Below are positions 18,001 to 26,323 of a DNA stretch of 64,000 nucleotides, in pieces. The notes under the pieces are model-generated. The model was not told where the DNA came from. It did no database searches and worked only from the letters and a program-made list of their open reading frames with translations. Position 1 is the first letter of the stretch; every line of letters begins with the position of its first letter. The stretch is from Kribbella pratensis (GTDB lineage Bacteria > Actinomycetota > Actinomycetes > Propionibacteriales > Kribbellaceae), in assembly GCF_004366075.1 (NCBI RefSeq), contig NZ_SODU01000001.1, positions 744,001-808,000 on the forward strand, read 5' to 3'. The position numbers and the translations under genes are program-made.

Positions 18001-19365
18001 GTCGGCGATCTCGGTGACAAGCAGGTCCACCAGCCCTGGCTCGACCACGAGCGAAGCCAGCCGGGCCGGTTCCTCGATCGCGGCCCGCAGGTCCGGTTCG
18101 GTCATGGCGGCCAGCACGTACATCCCGTCGGCCACCAGACGTGCGAACCCAGCATGCGACGAGATGTCGGCCATCCGATCCGCGCGGAACGACACGATCA
18201 GCGGCGCCACGGCAGCGTGTGTCGTTAGCGCCGTCAGAAACCTCTCGCGCTCGGAGAGGTCCTGACACAGCGAGAAGACCTCCTCGCACTGGTCGACCAG
18301 CAGCGCCGGCAGCGAGCCCCGACCAGGCATCACGGAGGCAAGTGTGGCGACCGGGTGCACGCCGGGCGTCATCACGACGACGGTCTTCCCGTCGCGCCGC
18401 AACGCGGCAGCGACACCAGCGCGCACAAGCGACGACTTACCGCACCCGGACGGGCCGACCACCGCCACCACCGAGGTGTCGGCGAGCTTCAGCAGGCAGG
18501 CGGCGATGTCGGCGTCCCGGCCGAAGAACTCGTCCGCGTCGTGCACGTCGTACGGCTGCAGGCCTCGGTACGGACAGTCCGGGCTCGATTCCGGCAACGC
18601 ACTGGCCACCATCAGTGAGGGGTCTTGGTGCAGGATCGCCTGCTCCAGTACGTCGATCTTCGGCCCTGGATCCAGGCCGAGTTCACGATTCAGCACGTCG
18701 CGCAACTGACGCAGCGTCCGCAGAGCCTCAGCCTGCCGGCCGGACTGGTACTGCGCCGTGGCAAGCAGGATCCACCGCCGTTCCCGCAGCGGCGCCTCCG
18801 CCACCAACGTCCGCGCTTTGGCCAGCACCCTTTCGTGCTGACCAGACCGCAGCGCCGAATCCACGTACAGCTCCTCCGCGGTCTCGCGCAGCTCGGTCAA
18901 CCGGGCGGCCTCGATCCGCCCGGGATCCCACCCCTCCAACTCGGCCAGTGGCGGGCCCCGCCACAACCTCAACGCGTCGGCGAGAACCAGCGCGGCCCGC
19001 TCCGGATCGTCAGCGGCCAGCAACTCATCGGCGCGGCCGACCGCGCGCTCGAACCGTTGGGCGTCGATGTCGTCGAGCGGCACCGCGAGCCGATAGCCCA
19101 GCGGTGTGGTCTCGATCGTGTGACTGCCGAGCAGCTTGCGGAGCCGGACCATGCAACCCTGCACGACCTTCGACCAGGTCGCAGGTGGCTGGTCTTCCCA
19201 GAGCACGTCGGCGAGTGCCTCCGCGCTGACCACCTCTCCTGGGTGTACGGCGAGAGCGGCGAGCACGGCGCGATCACGTCGTCCGAGAACGGCTTCTTCC
19301 CCCTCGATCGTGAGCGGGCCGAGAACGGCGATACCCACATCTCGACTCTCGACCTGCCGCCACAC
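15067..19365 (-). CDS. SARP–STAND–WD40 giant regulator with a membrane segment
   Basis: A 1432-residue multidomain protein. Residues about 10-95 form an OmpR/SARP winged helix and 95-240 a bacterial transcriptional activation (BTAD) domain. A STAND-type NTPase follows, with Walker A GPSGCGKSS near 305 and Walker B in LPALLVDQCEEV. One hydrophobic helix lies near 670 (LLVGALIAGLVAV), and the C-terminal half holds many WD40 blades with repeated FSPDGR phrases. The layout suggests a membrane-tethered signal-operated activator in which WD40 repeats sense a partner and the STAND domain oligomerises. GTG 19365 is the longest start; GTG 19338 is also possible. It is divergent from a small secreted protein. 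Confidence 0.88.
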   Translation of the reverse strand: MWRQVESRDVGIAVLGPLTIEGEEAVLGRRDRAVLAALAVHPGEVVSAEALADVLWEDQPPATWSKVVQGCMVRLRKLLGSHTIETTPLGYRLAVPLDDIDAQRFERAVGRADELLAADDPERAALVLADALRLWRGPPLAELEGWDPGRIEAARLTELRETAEELYVDSALRSGQHERVLAKARTLVAEAPLRERRWILLATAQYQSGRQAEALRTLRQLRDVLNRELGLDPGPKIDVLEQAILHQDPSLMVASALPESSPDCPYRGLQPYDVHDADEFFGRDADIAACLLKLADTSVVAVVGPSGCGKSSLVRAGVAAALRRDGKTVVVMTPGVHPVATLASVMPGRGSLPALLVDQCEEVFSLCQDLSERERFLTALTTHAAVAPLIVSFRADRMADISSHAGFARLVADGMYVLAAMTEPDLRAAIEEPARLASLVVEPGLVDLLVTEIADQPGALPLMSHALAEAWRRREGRTLTVAGYRDTGGIRGAVAQSAELAYERIPAEQRPVLRDLLLRLVTPGPEGEPVRSRLPRRLVVTSPANDAIIDLLIDARLVTSDDGVIELAHESLARAWPRLRGWLDDDLEGQRVLHHLAVAADAWAGLDRPDSELYRGVRLAKALDWQDNRQPMLTATEQDFLTASKRVSEAELHAAEDIARRQIRINRRLRAALSTAAALLVGALIAGLVAVNQAERGDQQATAAQRAATSELARRVGTRALLTEGISHSLLLAAHGARLDDSAETRANLLAAVSMRPLLVRSFPGRGDDVEGISVSPDGRRIVSGDDDARFHVYDAATGSVLKTVVLGPDKDAPVYGDARFSPDGRFVVASTIYPPQAPPPPGQPLLRLLDGDTLEEVSPPLAFESTKNLKHNASAFSADARYLAASFQQSIGNAPAARSDPGFALVWDLEATNRLPRRVNLPNWIQGIALSPDGRVLYSMQPLRAYDVATGAQLWRRPDLTGFMRIDVTRDGALIALQLHNKDYTDPSVIGLVDARTGRTVKLLPDHIDEPRALTFSPDGTVLGSVSHDGEAIVWDVATGRPRHRIKSFEILWGVGFSPDGRTLYTGGDEGIVRAYDLDGHQAYLQGSQRMPTRTYAHVLASGDGRRTAYVWSDAAATWVSFADSTTGARTAPVRLDIDTVRSLVAWHPDSRHFAAVDRSGVITIIDSVTNRLILRRQVIEREIESIAYVERGNRIAVTDIDRRTTMLDAHGLRPSGTAIDVGGDTKWYDWPGQYCCAATSPDGQRMVLFEHSPDASKARWQVIRVTTGELVADGEVMLNLFDASFSPDGRKIAVTGIGGELVVIDVTARAALHAPTTGHDGIGEFVRFSPDGTRIVSGASDGTVSLWDSNTLELLGTVATATGGQPALVSPIFTEGNDIVTIAAYDGHIYRWDTRIDRLMTFACSMAGRNLTHEEWMRAFGNRPYEKTCP

Positions 19366-19381
19366 CTGGTCAAGGGCCGCG

Positions 19382-19420
19382 TTACCGCGGTGATACCGCC
19401 GTTTGTCGCCGCGTTACCGC
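19382..19420. promoter_or_regulatory. Direct heptamer repeats resembling a SARP operator
   Basis: TTACCGC (19382-19388), ATACCGC (19393-19399, 11 bases on) and TTACCGC (19414-19420, 32 bases after the first) lie between the SARP-STAND gene and the divergent small-protein gene. A longer repeat GCCGCGTTACCGC occurs at 19376-19388 and 19408-19420. SARP proteins are known to bind heptamer direct repeats spaced by 11 or 22 bases, so self-regulation and control of the divergent gene are plausible. Binding is inferred. Confidence 0.5.
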
Positions 19421-19512
19421 TGTGCGCGACAAAGGCATCACCGACCGCCAGGCGTACCCGGACTACCGGTACAGGAAGTCCCGCCTGGATGCTCGAGAGG
19501 AGCGCAGCAGTC

Positions 19513-19830
19513 ATGTCTGCACACAGCACCAAGAACGCAACCAAGACCGCATGCAAGACCATCCTCGTCCGGCTGGCGCTGAGCACCACCGCGACCGCGG
19601 CGCTACTGGGGGCGGCGGCCGCGCCAGCGAGCGCGATCAACCAGGACCCCGGCGGATCCGGGGTGGTGCTCCCGACGCCTGGGCCGCCTGCCACAGGGCC
19701 CTCCGGCGGAGTCGACGCGACGTCGGCAGCACTCGGGGCCCTCGGCGGGATCGCGCTCGGCGGGGCCGGACTCGCCGTCACCCTCGGCCTACAGCGCCGC
19801 CGCGACCACACGGCCACCCGTCCAGCCTGA
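19513..19830 (+). CDS. Small secreted or membrane-anchored protein
   Basis: A 105-residue protein with a Sec signal (LALSTTATAALLGAAAAPASA), a short proline/glycine-rich linker, then a hydrophobic helix (ALGALGGIALGGAGLAVTLG) and an RRR tail. This is the topology of a tiny surface protein anchored by its C-terminus; there is no sortase LPxTG motif (the nearest is LPTPG). GAGAGGAG lies upstream of the ATG. It is divergently arranged with the SARP-STAND gene and may be its target or signalling partner. The family is not recognised. Confidence 0.75.
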   Translation: MSAHSTKNATKTACKTILVRLALSTTATAALLGAAAAPASAINQDPGGSGVVLPTPGPPATGPSGGVDATSAALGALGGIALGGAGLAVTLGLQRRRDHTATRPA

Positions 19831-20425
19831 CTAGCGCGAGCCCACAAGCGATCGCCGACGCAGACCGTGCCAGTGATCCCTGCGCGGCGCCATCGTGTTG
19901 TACACAGCAGAATCGGTGCGAAACGGACTTGTAGTGCGCTGGACCGCCGTCCGGGACCACCTCACAGGATCTGGCAACACGACTAGACGACCTCATCACC
20001 AATCCCCTGCTGCAGATCAGTCCACCATCGACAGACCTTCCGTTTCCTTCGAGTCAAGGTCGAGGCGTGTGGTTAAGGTGCATGCTCGGCCTCGGACACG
20101 CACCTTATCCACAACCGTCGGCGACGAAGGAGCGCCTCGTCGACAATCTGCACCACTTGGTGATGTAACAGCGAAGCCAGACGGCTGACCACGAACCACT
20201 TACCGACAGTCCGCGGAGCTAGTCCAGGCCCAGGCCGAAGCGCCGCTCGGCATGAGGTCGTGGGGTTCAGGCGCTTGTTTATGCGTGGTGGCCTTCATAG
20301 GCGCGTCAGATCAGGCAGCCCACGTGGGCGTCCCGCTTCATTGCTGGCAAGCCAGGCCCTCATTCTGCGACAGCTCAGACGTTGAACCTGAAGGTTTGAC
20401 CTGTCGACTGAAAGGTGCCAGGGCG
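19831..20425. other. 595-base stretch without a recognisable gene
   Basis: No convincing coding region was found between the small secreted protein gene and the integrase remnant; short open frames here have no start signals or family resemblance. The stretch contains an inverted repeat with DnaA-box-like sequences (20068-20113). It lies directly upstream of a decayed integrase, so it may be leftover sequence of an integrated element. Confidence 0.5.
20068..20113. repeat. Inverted repeat containing two DnaA-box-like nonamers
   Basis: GTGGTTAAGGTGC (20069-20081) and GCACCTTATCCAC (20100-20112) pair with a single mismatch around an 18-base spacer. The right arm includes TTATCCACA (20105-20113), the classical DnaA box, and the left arm its complement with one change (TGTGGTTAA, 20068-20076). 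It may be a terminator hairpin for the upstream gene, or a relic of a replication region of an integrated plasmid. Confidence 0.4.
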
Positions 20426-21508
20426 ATGGCTTACGCGAAGGATCTGTGGACTCATCCGGTGAAGCAGGCCGATGGCACGGTCGTGCGGGAGCGGAGCAAG
20501 AGGTGGGGGCGCGGGAAACGGTGGATGGCAGGCTGGCTGGATCCGGAGGGGAACGAGCGGACGAAGGTGTTCAGCACCAAGGTGGCTGCCGAGCGGCATG
20601 GGGCGGCTATGGAGACAGATGGCGCGCGTGGGGAGTACATCGATCCGAATGCCGGCAAGGTGCGGTTCGAGGTGGTTGCCGACCGGTGGCTGAAGTCGCG
20701 GGTGGTGGATCCGGCAAGCGCGATCAGGTATGAGTCGTCGTTGCGGCGCATGTTGCGCCGGTCTTCGGGAAGCGGCAGTTGAGCAGCGTCCGTCGGCGCG
20801 GCATGTGGATTGCGTCAAGGCGAGATCTTCGGGCTTGCCGAGGAGGATATCGACTTCGACGCGATGGTCATCCATGTACGGCGACAGGTGAAGAAGCTAG
20901 GTAGGGCCTTCGTGTTCGCGCTGCCGAAGAACGACGCCGAGCGAACGGTGTCGATGTCCGAAGGAACCGCACGGACACTCCGAGAGCACATCGAAGCAAC
21001 GAAGCCTCGGCCGTACGCCCTGCCGTGGGAAACGCTCGGCGGGAAGCCTTTCACGGTGAAGCTTGTGTTCCGGTGGACAGACGACAAGCACATCCGGGCT
21101 CGCACCTACGACGAGCTGGTCTGGAAAGCGGCACTCGCCCAGGCGGGCGTGATTCCAATGCCGGGGAAGGACGCTCGGGGACGTCGGCAATACACGACCA
21201 GCCGCGACACCGGCATGCACGCGCTGCGCCACTACTACGCGAGCATCACTCTGGCCGACGGCGTCAACATCAAGGAACTCGCCGAGTACCTAGGTCACGG
21301 AGACCCAGGCTTCACTCTCCGGCTGTACACCCACATGCTTCCGTCCTCGCACGAGCGAGCGCGGAAGGCGGTGGACGCCCGACTGGCCCGCCTCTTCTCC
21401 ACGTTCTCCGACGGAACTGTCACGGAACAGGCCGCCGATCGCTCACCCACTGCAGCTTGGGAGCCCGACGGCGGAATCTATCCGGAAGGGCCGGGAATCA
21501 GTCTCTGA
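20426..21508 (+). pseudogene. Decayed tyrosine recombinase (phage/AICE-type integrase)
   Basis: The 5' part (20426-20782) encodes the N-terminal arm-binding and the start of the core-binding region, ending at an in-frame stop. The 3' part (to 21508) holds the catalytic domain: R in CGLRQGEIFGL, HALRHYY (HxxR), LGH and the tyrosine in LRLYTHML. Near 20750 one base seems missing: restoring a C in CGGCGC/ATGTTG gives SLRRHVAPVFGKRQLSS, the normal family sequence. After that, the frame jumps straight to VGAACGLRQGE, so some 70-80 codons of the core-binding domain are absent compared with relatives. The protein cannot be made intact. It marks a former mobile element. Confidence 0.88.
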
Positions 21509-21520
21509 CCTGCGGAAACG

Positions 21521-22870
21521 TCAGCGGATCCGCATGCCGGAGATGGCGCGCGCGATCACCAACCTTTGGATTTCGGAGGTGCCTTCGAAGATGGTGTAGA
21601 TCTTGGCGTCTCGGTGCATTCGTTCTACGGGGTATTCGCGGGTGTAGCCGTTGCCGCCGAGGATTTGGATGGCTTCTTCGGTGACTTTGACGGCGACCTC
21701 GCCGGCTTTGAGTTTGGCCATGGAGCCTTCGCCGTGGCGGTAGTCGGGGGTTTCGCCGCGCATGAGGGCGGCGGACATGTTGGCGGCTCGCCAGACCAGC
21801 AGGCGGGCGGCGTCGATCTCCATGGCCATGTCGGCGAGTTTGAAGGCGATGCCCTGGTTGTCGATGATCGGGCGGCCGAACTGTTCGCGGGTTTTGGCGT
21901 AGTCGAGGGCCACCTCGTAGGCGGCGCGGGCGATGCCGATGGCTTGGGCGCCGACGATGTGGCGGGTCATTTCGAAGGTCGCCATCGAGGCGTTGCGGCC
22001 CGCCGAGCCAGAAGCACCCGCCCCAGACGCGGCAGTCCCAGCGGCGGCTCGGGCTTCGTGGGCTCGGGCGATGCGGGCGTCGAGCTTTTCCTTGCCGCCG
22101 AGGACGTTCTCGGCGGGGATGCGGACGTTGTCGAAGAAGACGTCGGCGGTGTGGGAGGCGCGCAGGCCGTGTTTGCGGAGCTTGGTGCCCTGCTCCAGGC
22201 CGCGAACCTCGGACTTCGGTACGACGAAGGCCGCCTGACCCTTCGTACCGAGGGACGGGTCGACGGTCGCGACGACGACGTGGATGTCAGCGATCCCGCC
22301 GTTCGTCGCCCACGCCTTCTGCCCGTTGATGACCCACTCGGACGTGCGCTCGTCGAAGACAGCCCGCGTACGGATCGCGGACACGTCGGACCCGGCACCG
22401 GGCTCGGACGAGCAGAACGCGGCAACCCGTACGTCGTCCGGCGTGCCGTAGCACCGCCCCATCCACTGGCTCCACTGCTCCGGCGTGCCGTTGGAGAAGA
22501 TCGCGGACGACGCGAGGCCGGTGCCCTTCAGCGACATCGCGATGCCGGCGTCGCCCCAGAACAGTTCCTCGTGGACGAGCGGCATCAGCAGACCGGTCGG
22601 GTCGACGAACAGGTTGATGTTCATGTCGAGGCCGTAGATGCCGACCTTCGCGGCTTCCTGGATGATCGGCCAGGGCGTCTGCTCGCGCTCGTCCCATTCG
22701 GCCGCGGCGGGCCGGATGACGTCGGCGGCGAACGTGTGCGCCCAGTCCCGGATCTCGCGCTGGTCGTCGTTGATCGCCAGCGAGAAGGTGCTCCAGTCCG
22801 GCTTCGAGCGCTCGGCGCCGAGCTCACCGGCCAGAGACATCACGTCTGCGGAGACAACAGGGTCGCTCAT
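21521..22870 (-). CDS. Acyl-CoA dehydrogenase
   Basis: A 449-residue FAD-dependent dehydrogenase introducing the 2,3 double bond into acyl-CoA. Family signatures include [17 protein letters not shown] (FAD/substrate region), [10 protein letters not shown], the C-terminal [20 protein letters not shown] and [10 protein letters not shown] with the likely catalytic Glu. An unusual Ala/Gly/Ser-rich stretch (about residues 288-310, [17 protein letters not shown]) interrupts the loop before [15 protein letters not shown] 22870 follows GAGGAAG; upstream codons are not family-like. It is divergent from the TetR gene of the same lipid cluster. Confidence 0.92.
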   Translation of the reverse strand: MSDPVVSADVMSLAGELGAERSKPDWSTFSLAINDDQREIRDWAHTFAADVIRPAAAEWDEREQTPWPIIQEAAKVGIYGLDMNINLFVDPTGLLMPLVHEELFWGDAGIAMSLKGTGLASSAIFSNGTPEQWSQWMGRCYGTPDDVRVAAFCSSEPGAGSDVSAIRTRAVFDERTSEWVINGQKAWATNGGIADIHVVVATVDPSLGTKGQAAFVVPKSEVRGLEQGTKLRKHGLRASHTADVFFDNVRIPAENVLGGKEKLDARIARAHEARAAAGTAASGAGASGSAGRNASMATFEMTRHIVGAQAIGIARAAYEVALDYAKTREQFGRPIIDNQGIAFKLADMAMEIDAARLLVWRAANMSAALMRGETPDYRHGEGSMAKLKAGEVAVKVTEEAIQILGGNGYTREYPVERMHRDAKIYTIFEGTSEIQRLVIARAISGMRIR

Positions 22871-22897
22871 CAACTTCCTCACAGAACCGGGTCCAAT

Positions 22898-22915
22898 GTT
22901 ACCGACGAGTGTAAC
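22898..22915. promoter_or_regulatory. Candidate TetR operator
   Basis: GTTAC at 22898-22902 and GTAAC at 22911-22915 form an inverted repeat with an 8-base spacer in the 88-base gap between the divergent dehydrogenase and TetR genes. A position between the two promoters fits control of both by the TetR protein. The symmetry beyond the five outer bases is poor. Confidence 0.45.
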
Positions 22916-22921
22916 TGTCGT

Positions 22922-22952
22922 TTGCACCAACGGGTACCACTGTGGCTAAGAT
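22922..22952 (+). promoter_or_regulatory. Promoter for the tetR-thiolase operon, probably leaderless
   Basis: TTGCAC (22922-22927) and TAAGAT (22947-22952) are plausible -35 and -10 boxes with 19 bases between. The ATG of the TetR gene is only six bases after the -10 box and no Shine-Dalgarno sequence is seen, so a leaderless transcript starting at or next to 22959 is likely. Confidence 0.5.
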
Positions 22953-22958
22953 CAATTC

Positions 22959-23693
22959 ATGAGCTCCGCGCTGCTCGCGATCGGACGCCGCCGCACCACG
23001 GCGGAGCGTCGGCGCGACCGCGAGCGGGACATCATCCGCGCCACCCGCGAGCTCTTCGACGAGCGCGGCACGATCGACGCCCAGATCGACGATATCGCCA
23101 AGCGGGTCGGGATCAACAAGGCCCTGATCTACCGGCACTTCGCCGGCAAGGAAGAGCTCTTCGCGCTCACCCTGGTCAACTACCTCCAAGAGCTCGACGA
23201 ACGGCTGCAACAAAACGACGGTCCACGAAGAGCGCCCCTCAACCGCCTCAAGGCCCTCAGCGAGACGTTCGTCGACTTCTGCCTGGAGTACCCCGCCTTC
23301 ACCGACTGTGCGATGAGCCTGCTCAGAAGGACCGGCGAGGAGTTGTTCGGCGAGATCACCGAGCCGGTAATGGTCAAACTGGGTACGGCGATGGCCGCGC
23401 CACTGGGCCGTATCGCGGTGATCCTCGAAGCCGGTCAGCGTGCGGGCGTGTTCGACGAGGTCGACACGGCGTACCTGGCGAACCATCTCTACACGCAGAC
23501 GCTCGGATCGTTGCACATGGCAAGGGTCGGGCTGATCGTGTCGGGCAGCCAACCGGGCCACCCGGTGGTGCATCATGCCGATGTCGGCACCGTCCGGTCG
23601 ACCGCGATCACCGCGACACTCGCCACCGCGGTGGGACGGAAAGCCCTGACAACCAAGAAGACCCGCTCCGCTAGAGCAGGAGACATATCGTGA
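22959..23693 (+). CDS. TetR-family transcriptional regulator
   Basis: A 244-residue regulator. The N-terminal helix-turn-helix spans about residues 25-70 (IIRATRELFDERG, then IDDIAKRVGINKALIYRHF). The C-terminal ligand domain is all-helical. The tail ends in a basic stretch (GRKALTTKKTRSARAG) that overlaps the thiolase start by GTGA, so it is co-translated with the lipid genes. By context it probably represses the divergent acyl-CoA dehydrogenase and its own operon, with an acyl-CoA as likely ligand; that is inference. Confidence 0.92.
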   Translation: MSSALLAIGRRRTTAERRRDRERDIIRATRELFDERGTIDAQIDDIAKRVGINKALIYRHFAGKEELFALTLVNYLQELDERLQQNDGPRRAPLNRLKALSETFVDFCLEYPAFTDCAMSLLRRTGEELFGEITEPVMVKLGTAMAAPLGRIAVILEAGQRAGVFDEVDTAYLANHLYTQTLGSLHMARVGLIVSGSQPGHPVVHHADVGTVRSTAITATLATAVGRKALTTKKTRSARAGDIS

Positions 23694-24967
23694 CCGAACC
23701 GCGCAAGGTGGCCGTGGTCGCCGGCAACCGGATTCCGTTTGCCCGGCAGGACAAGACCTACCGGCACGCCTCCAACTCCGACATGCTCACGGCCGCCCTG
23801 AACGGTCTCGTCGACCGCACCGGCCTCGGTGGTCAGGAGGTCGGTGAGGTGGTCGCCGGAGCCGTCCTCAAGCATGCCCGCGACTGGAACATGGTGCGCG
23901 AGGTGGTCCTCGGGTCCAAGCTCGCCCCGACCACCCCGGCGTACGACATCCAGCAGGCCTGCGGCACCGGTCTCGAGGCGGCCATCCTGGTCGGCAACAA
24001 GATCGCCCTCGGCCAGATCGACGCGGGCATCGCGGGTGGTGTCGACACCGCGTCCGACGCCCCGATCTCGGTCAACGACCGCCTGCGCAACATTCTGCTC
24101 GACCTCAACCGCGCCAAGACGTACCCGGACCGCTTGAAGGTCCTCGCCCGCGTCCGCCCGAAGGACGTCGTACCGGAGATCCCGCGCAACGCCGAGCCGC
24201 GCACCGGCAAGTCGATGGGCGACCATGCCGCGCTGACCGCGCTCGAGTGGGGCATCACCCGGGAGGCGCAGGACGAGCTCGCGTACAACTCCCATATCAA
24301 CCTCGCGAAGTCGTACGACCGTGGTTTCCAGAACGACCTCATCACGCCGTACCTGGGCCTGGAGAAAGACCAGAACCTGCGTCCCGACACCACGCTCGAG
24401 AAGCTCGCCAAGCTCCGGACCGTGTACGGCAAGGGCGAGACCGCGACGATGACGGCCGGCAACTCGACGCCGCTGACCGACGGCGCGTCGGCCGTCCTTC
24501 TAAGCACCGACGAGTGGGCGCAGGAGCACGGACTGCGGCCACTCGCGTACCTGACCCACTCCCAGACCGCCGCGGTCGATTACGTGAAGGGCGCCGAGGG
24601 TTTGCTGATGGCCCCCGCGTACGCCGTACCGCGCATGCTGGCCCGCGCCGGGCTGACCCTCCAGGACTTCGACTACTACGAGATCCACGAGGCGTTCGCG
24701 TCCCAGGTGCTGTCCACCCTGAAGGCGTGGGAGGATCCGATCTTCTGCAAGGAGCGGCTCGGCCTGGACGCGCCGCTCGGGGAGATCGACCGGGACAAGC
24801 TGAACGTGAACGGCAGCTCGCTCGCCGCGGGTCATCCGTTCGCGGCGACCGGCGGGCGGATCGTCGCCGCGCTGGCCAAGCAACTGGACGAGAACGGTGG
24901 CGGGCGGGGCCTGATCTCGATCTGCGCCGCGGGCGGCCAGGGTGTCGTCGCCATCCTCGAGAAGTAG
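23690..24967 (+). CDS. Acetyl-CoA C-acyltransferase (thiolase, FadA/FadI type)
   Basis: A 425-residue thiolase that cleaves 3-ketoacyl-CoA with CoA in the last step of beta-oxidation. Catalytic Cys lies in QQACGTGLEA near residue 92, the His of YEIHEAFASQ near 340, and the C-terminal CAAGGQG motif supplies the second Cys. The GTG start at 23690 has a CAGGAG site and overlaps the TetR stop. Its neighbours (FabG4, MaoC) and the mycobacterial parallel with fadA2 support a lipid-degradation or lipid-elongation role. Confidence 0.93.
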   Translation: MTEPRKVAVVAGNRIPFARQDKTYRHASNSDMLTAALNGLVDRTGLGGQEVGEVVAGAVLKHARDWNMVREVVLGSKLAPTTPAYDIQQACGTGLEAAILVGNKIALGQIDAGIAGGVDTASDAPISVNDRLRNILLDLNRAKTYPDRLKVLARVRPKDVVPEIPRNAEPRTGKSMGDHAALTALEWGITREAQDELAYNSHINLAKSYDRGFQNDLITPYLGLEKDQNLRPDTTLEKLAKLRTVYGKGETATMTAGNSTPLTDGASAVLLSTDEWAQEHGLRPLAYLTHSQTAAVDYVKGAEGLLMAPAYAVPRMLARAGLTLQDFDYYEIHEAFASQVLSTLKAWEDPIFCKERLGLDAPLGEIDRDKLNVNGSSLAAGHPFAATGGRIVAALAKQLDENGGGRGLISICAAGGQGVVAILEK

Positions 24968-24975
24968 GAGCTGAG

Positions 24976-26322
24976 ATGACGGATCGCTACCAGACCTTCA
25001 CCCGGACGCCGCTCGGCAAGACGCTGGTGAAGAACCTGGGTCTGCCCGACCCGGCGCCGCTGCCCCGCTGGACCGAGGGCTCGCCGGTGATCGACGGGCC
25101 GGTCGTCTTCGGCGCGATCGGCGAGACCGACGCCGGTAAGGCGATCCAGGCGCTGCTGCGCGACATCGGCGCCTCGTTCAGCACCGTCACCGAGGGCGTC
25201 GCGTCGAGCACGATCCGGCCGAAGGCGATCGTCTTCGACGCGACCGGTGCCACCTCGACCGCGGACCTGACCAGCCTGCAGCGCTTCTTCTCCCCCGTCG
25301 TCCGCCAGCTCGCCCCGGCCGGTCGCGTCATCGTCGTCGGCCGTACGCCGGAGCTCGCGAGCTCCCCCGAGCAACACATCGCGCAGCGTGCCCTCGAGGG
25401 CTTCACGCGAAGCCTCGGCAAGGAGGTGAAGCGCGGCGCCACGGTCAACCTCGTGTACGTCGCCCCGGACGCGCACGAGCAACTCGACTCGACGCTCCGC
25501 TTCTTCCTCTCCCCCAAGTCGGCGTACGTCGACGGCCAGGTCGCCCGGATCGGGACCGGACCGCTGGTCAGCAACGACCCGAGCCGTCCGCTCGCCGGCC
25601 GTACGGCGCTGGTGACCGGAGCGGCCCGTGGTATCGGAGCCTCGATCGCGGACACGCTGGCCCGCGACGGCGCGACGATCATCGGCGTCGACGTACCGCA
25701 GAACGCGGACCCGCTGCGCAAGGTGATCTCCAAGATCGGCGGGACCGAGCTCCTGCTCGACGTCACCGCGGTCGACGCGGCGCAGCGGATCGCGGCGCAC
25801 GCGCAGGAGCAGCACGGTGGGCTCGACATCGTCGTCCACAACGCGGGCATCACCCGTGACCGGCGGCTCGTCAACATGCGCACCGACGCGTGGGACGCCG
25901 TACTCGACGTGAACCTGCGCGCGCCGGAGCGGATCACCAAGCACCTGGTCGAATCCGGGGCGCTCCGCGACGGCGGCTCGATCATCGGGGTGTCGTCGAT
26001 GGCCGGGATCGCGGGCAACAACGGCCAGACGAACTACGCGACCTCGAAGGCCGGCGTGATCGGTCTCGTACAGGCGTTGGCGCCCGCGCTGGCCGAGCGG
26101 CAGATCCGGATCAACGCGGTCGCGCCCGGGTTCATCGAGACCGAGATGACCGCGAAGATCCCGTTTGCGATCCGCGAGGTCGGGCGGCGGATCAACTCAC
26201 TGCAGCAGGGCGGTCTGCCGATCGACGTGGCCGAGACCATCGCCTGGTTCGCGGATCCGGCCTCGGCCGGCGTGACCGGCAACGTGGTCCGGGTCTGCGG
26301 CCAGAGCATGTTGGGCGCCTGA
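24976..26322 (+). CDS. fabG4: High-molecular-weight 3-oxoacyl reductase FabG4
   Basis: A 448-residue short-chain dehydrogenase with the two-domain layout of FabG4. The first about 200 residues are a degenerate Rossmann-like domain. The second is a catalytic SDR with the NADH motif GAARGIGASIA, the NAG motif (HNAGITRDR), Ser in VSSMAG and YATSK as the catalytic Tyr/Lys. FabG4 reduces 3-oxoacyl-CoA with NADH. GGAG lies just ahead of the ATG at 24976. The gene follows the thiolase by 8 bases and is followed one base later by the dehydratase. Confidence 0.92.
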   Translation: MTDRYQTFTRTPLGKTLVKNLGLPDPAPLPRWTEGSPVIDGPVVFGAIGETDAGKAIQALLRDIGASFSTVTEGVASSTIRPKAIVFDATGATSTADLTSLQRFFSPVVRQLAPAGRVIVVGRTPELASSPEQHIAQRALEGFTRSLGKEVKRGATVNLVYVAPDAHEQLDSTLRFFLSPKSAYVDGQVARIGTGPLVSNDPSRPLAGRTALVTGAARGIGASIADTLARDGATIIGVDVPQNADPLRKVISKIGGTELLLDVTAVDAAQRIAAHAQEQHGGLDIVVHNAGITRDRRLVNMRTDAWDAVLDVNLRAPERITKHLVESGALRDGGSIIGVSSMAGIAGNNGQTNYATSKAGVIGLVQALAPALAERQIRINAVAPGFIETEMTAKIPFAIREVGRRINSLQQGGLPIDVAETIAWFADPASAGVTGNVVRVCGQSMLGA

Positions 26323-26323
26323 G

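Noticed and set aside
19894..20188. Possible coding frames in the 19.8-20.4 kb gap
   Set aside because: Short, without ribosome site or family resemblance, and with codon use unlike the neighbouring genes.
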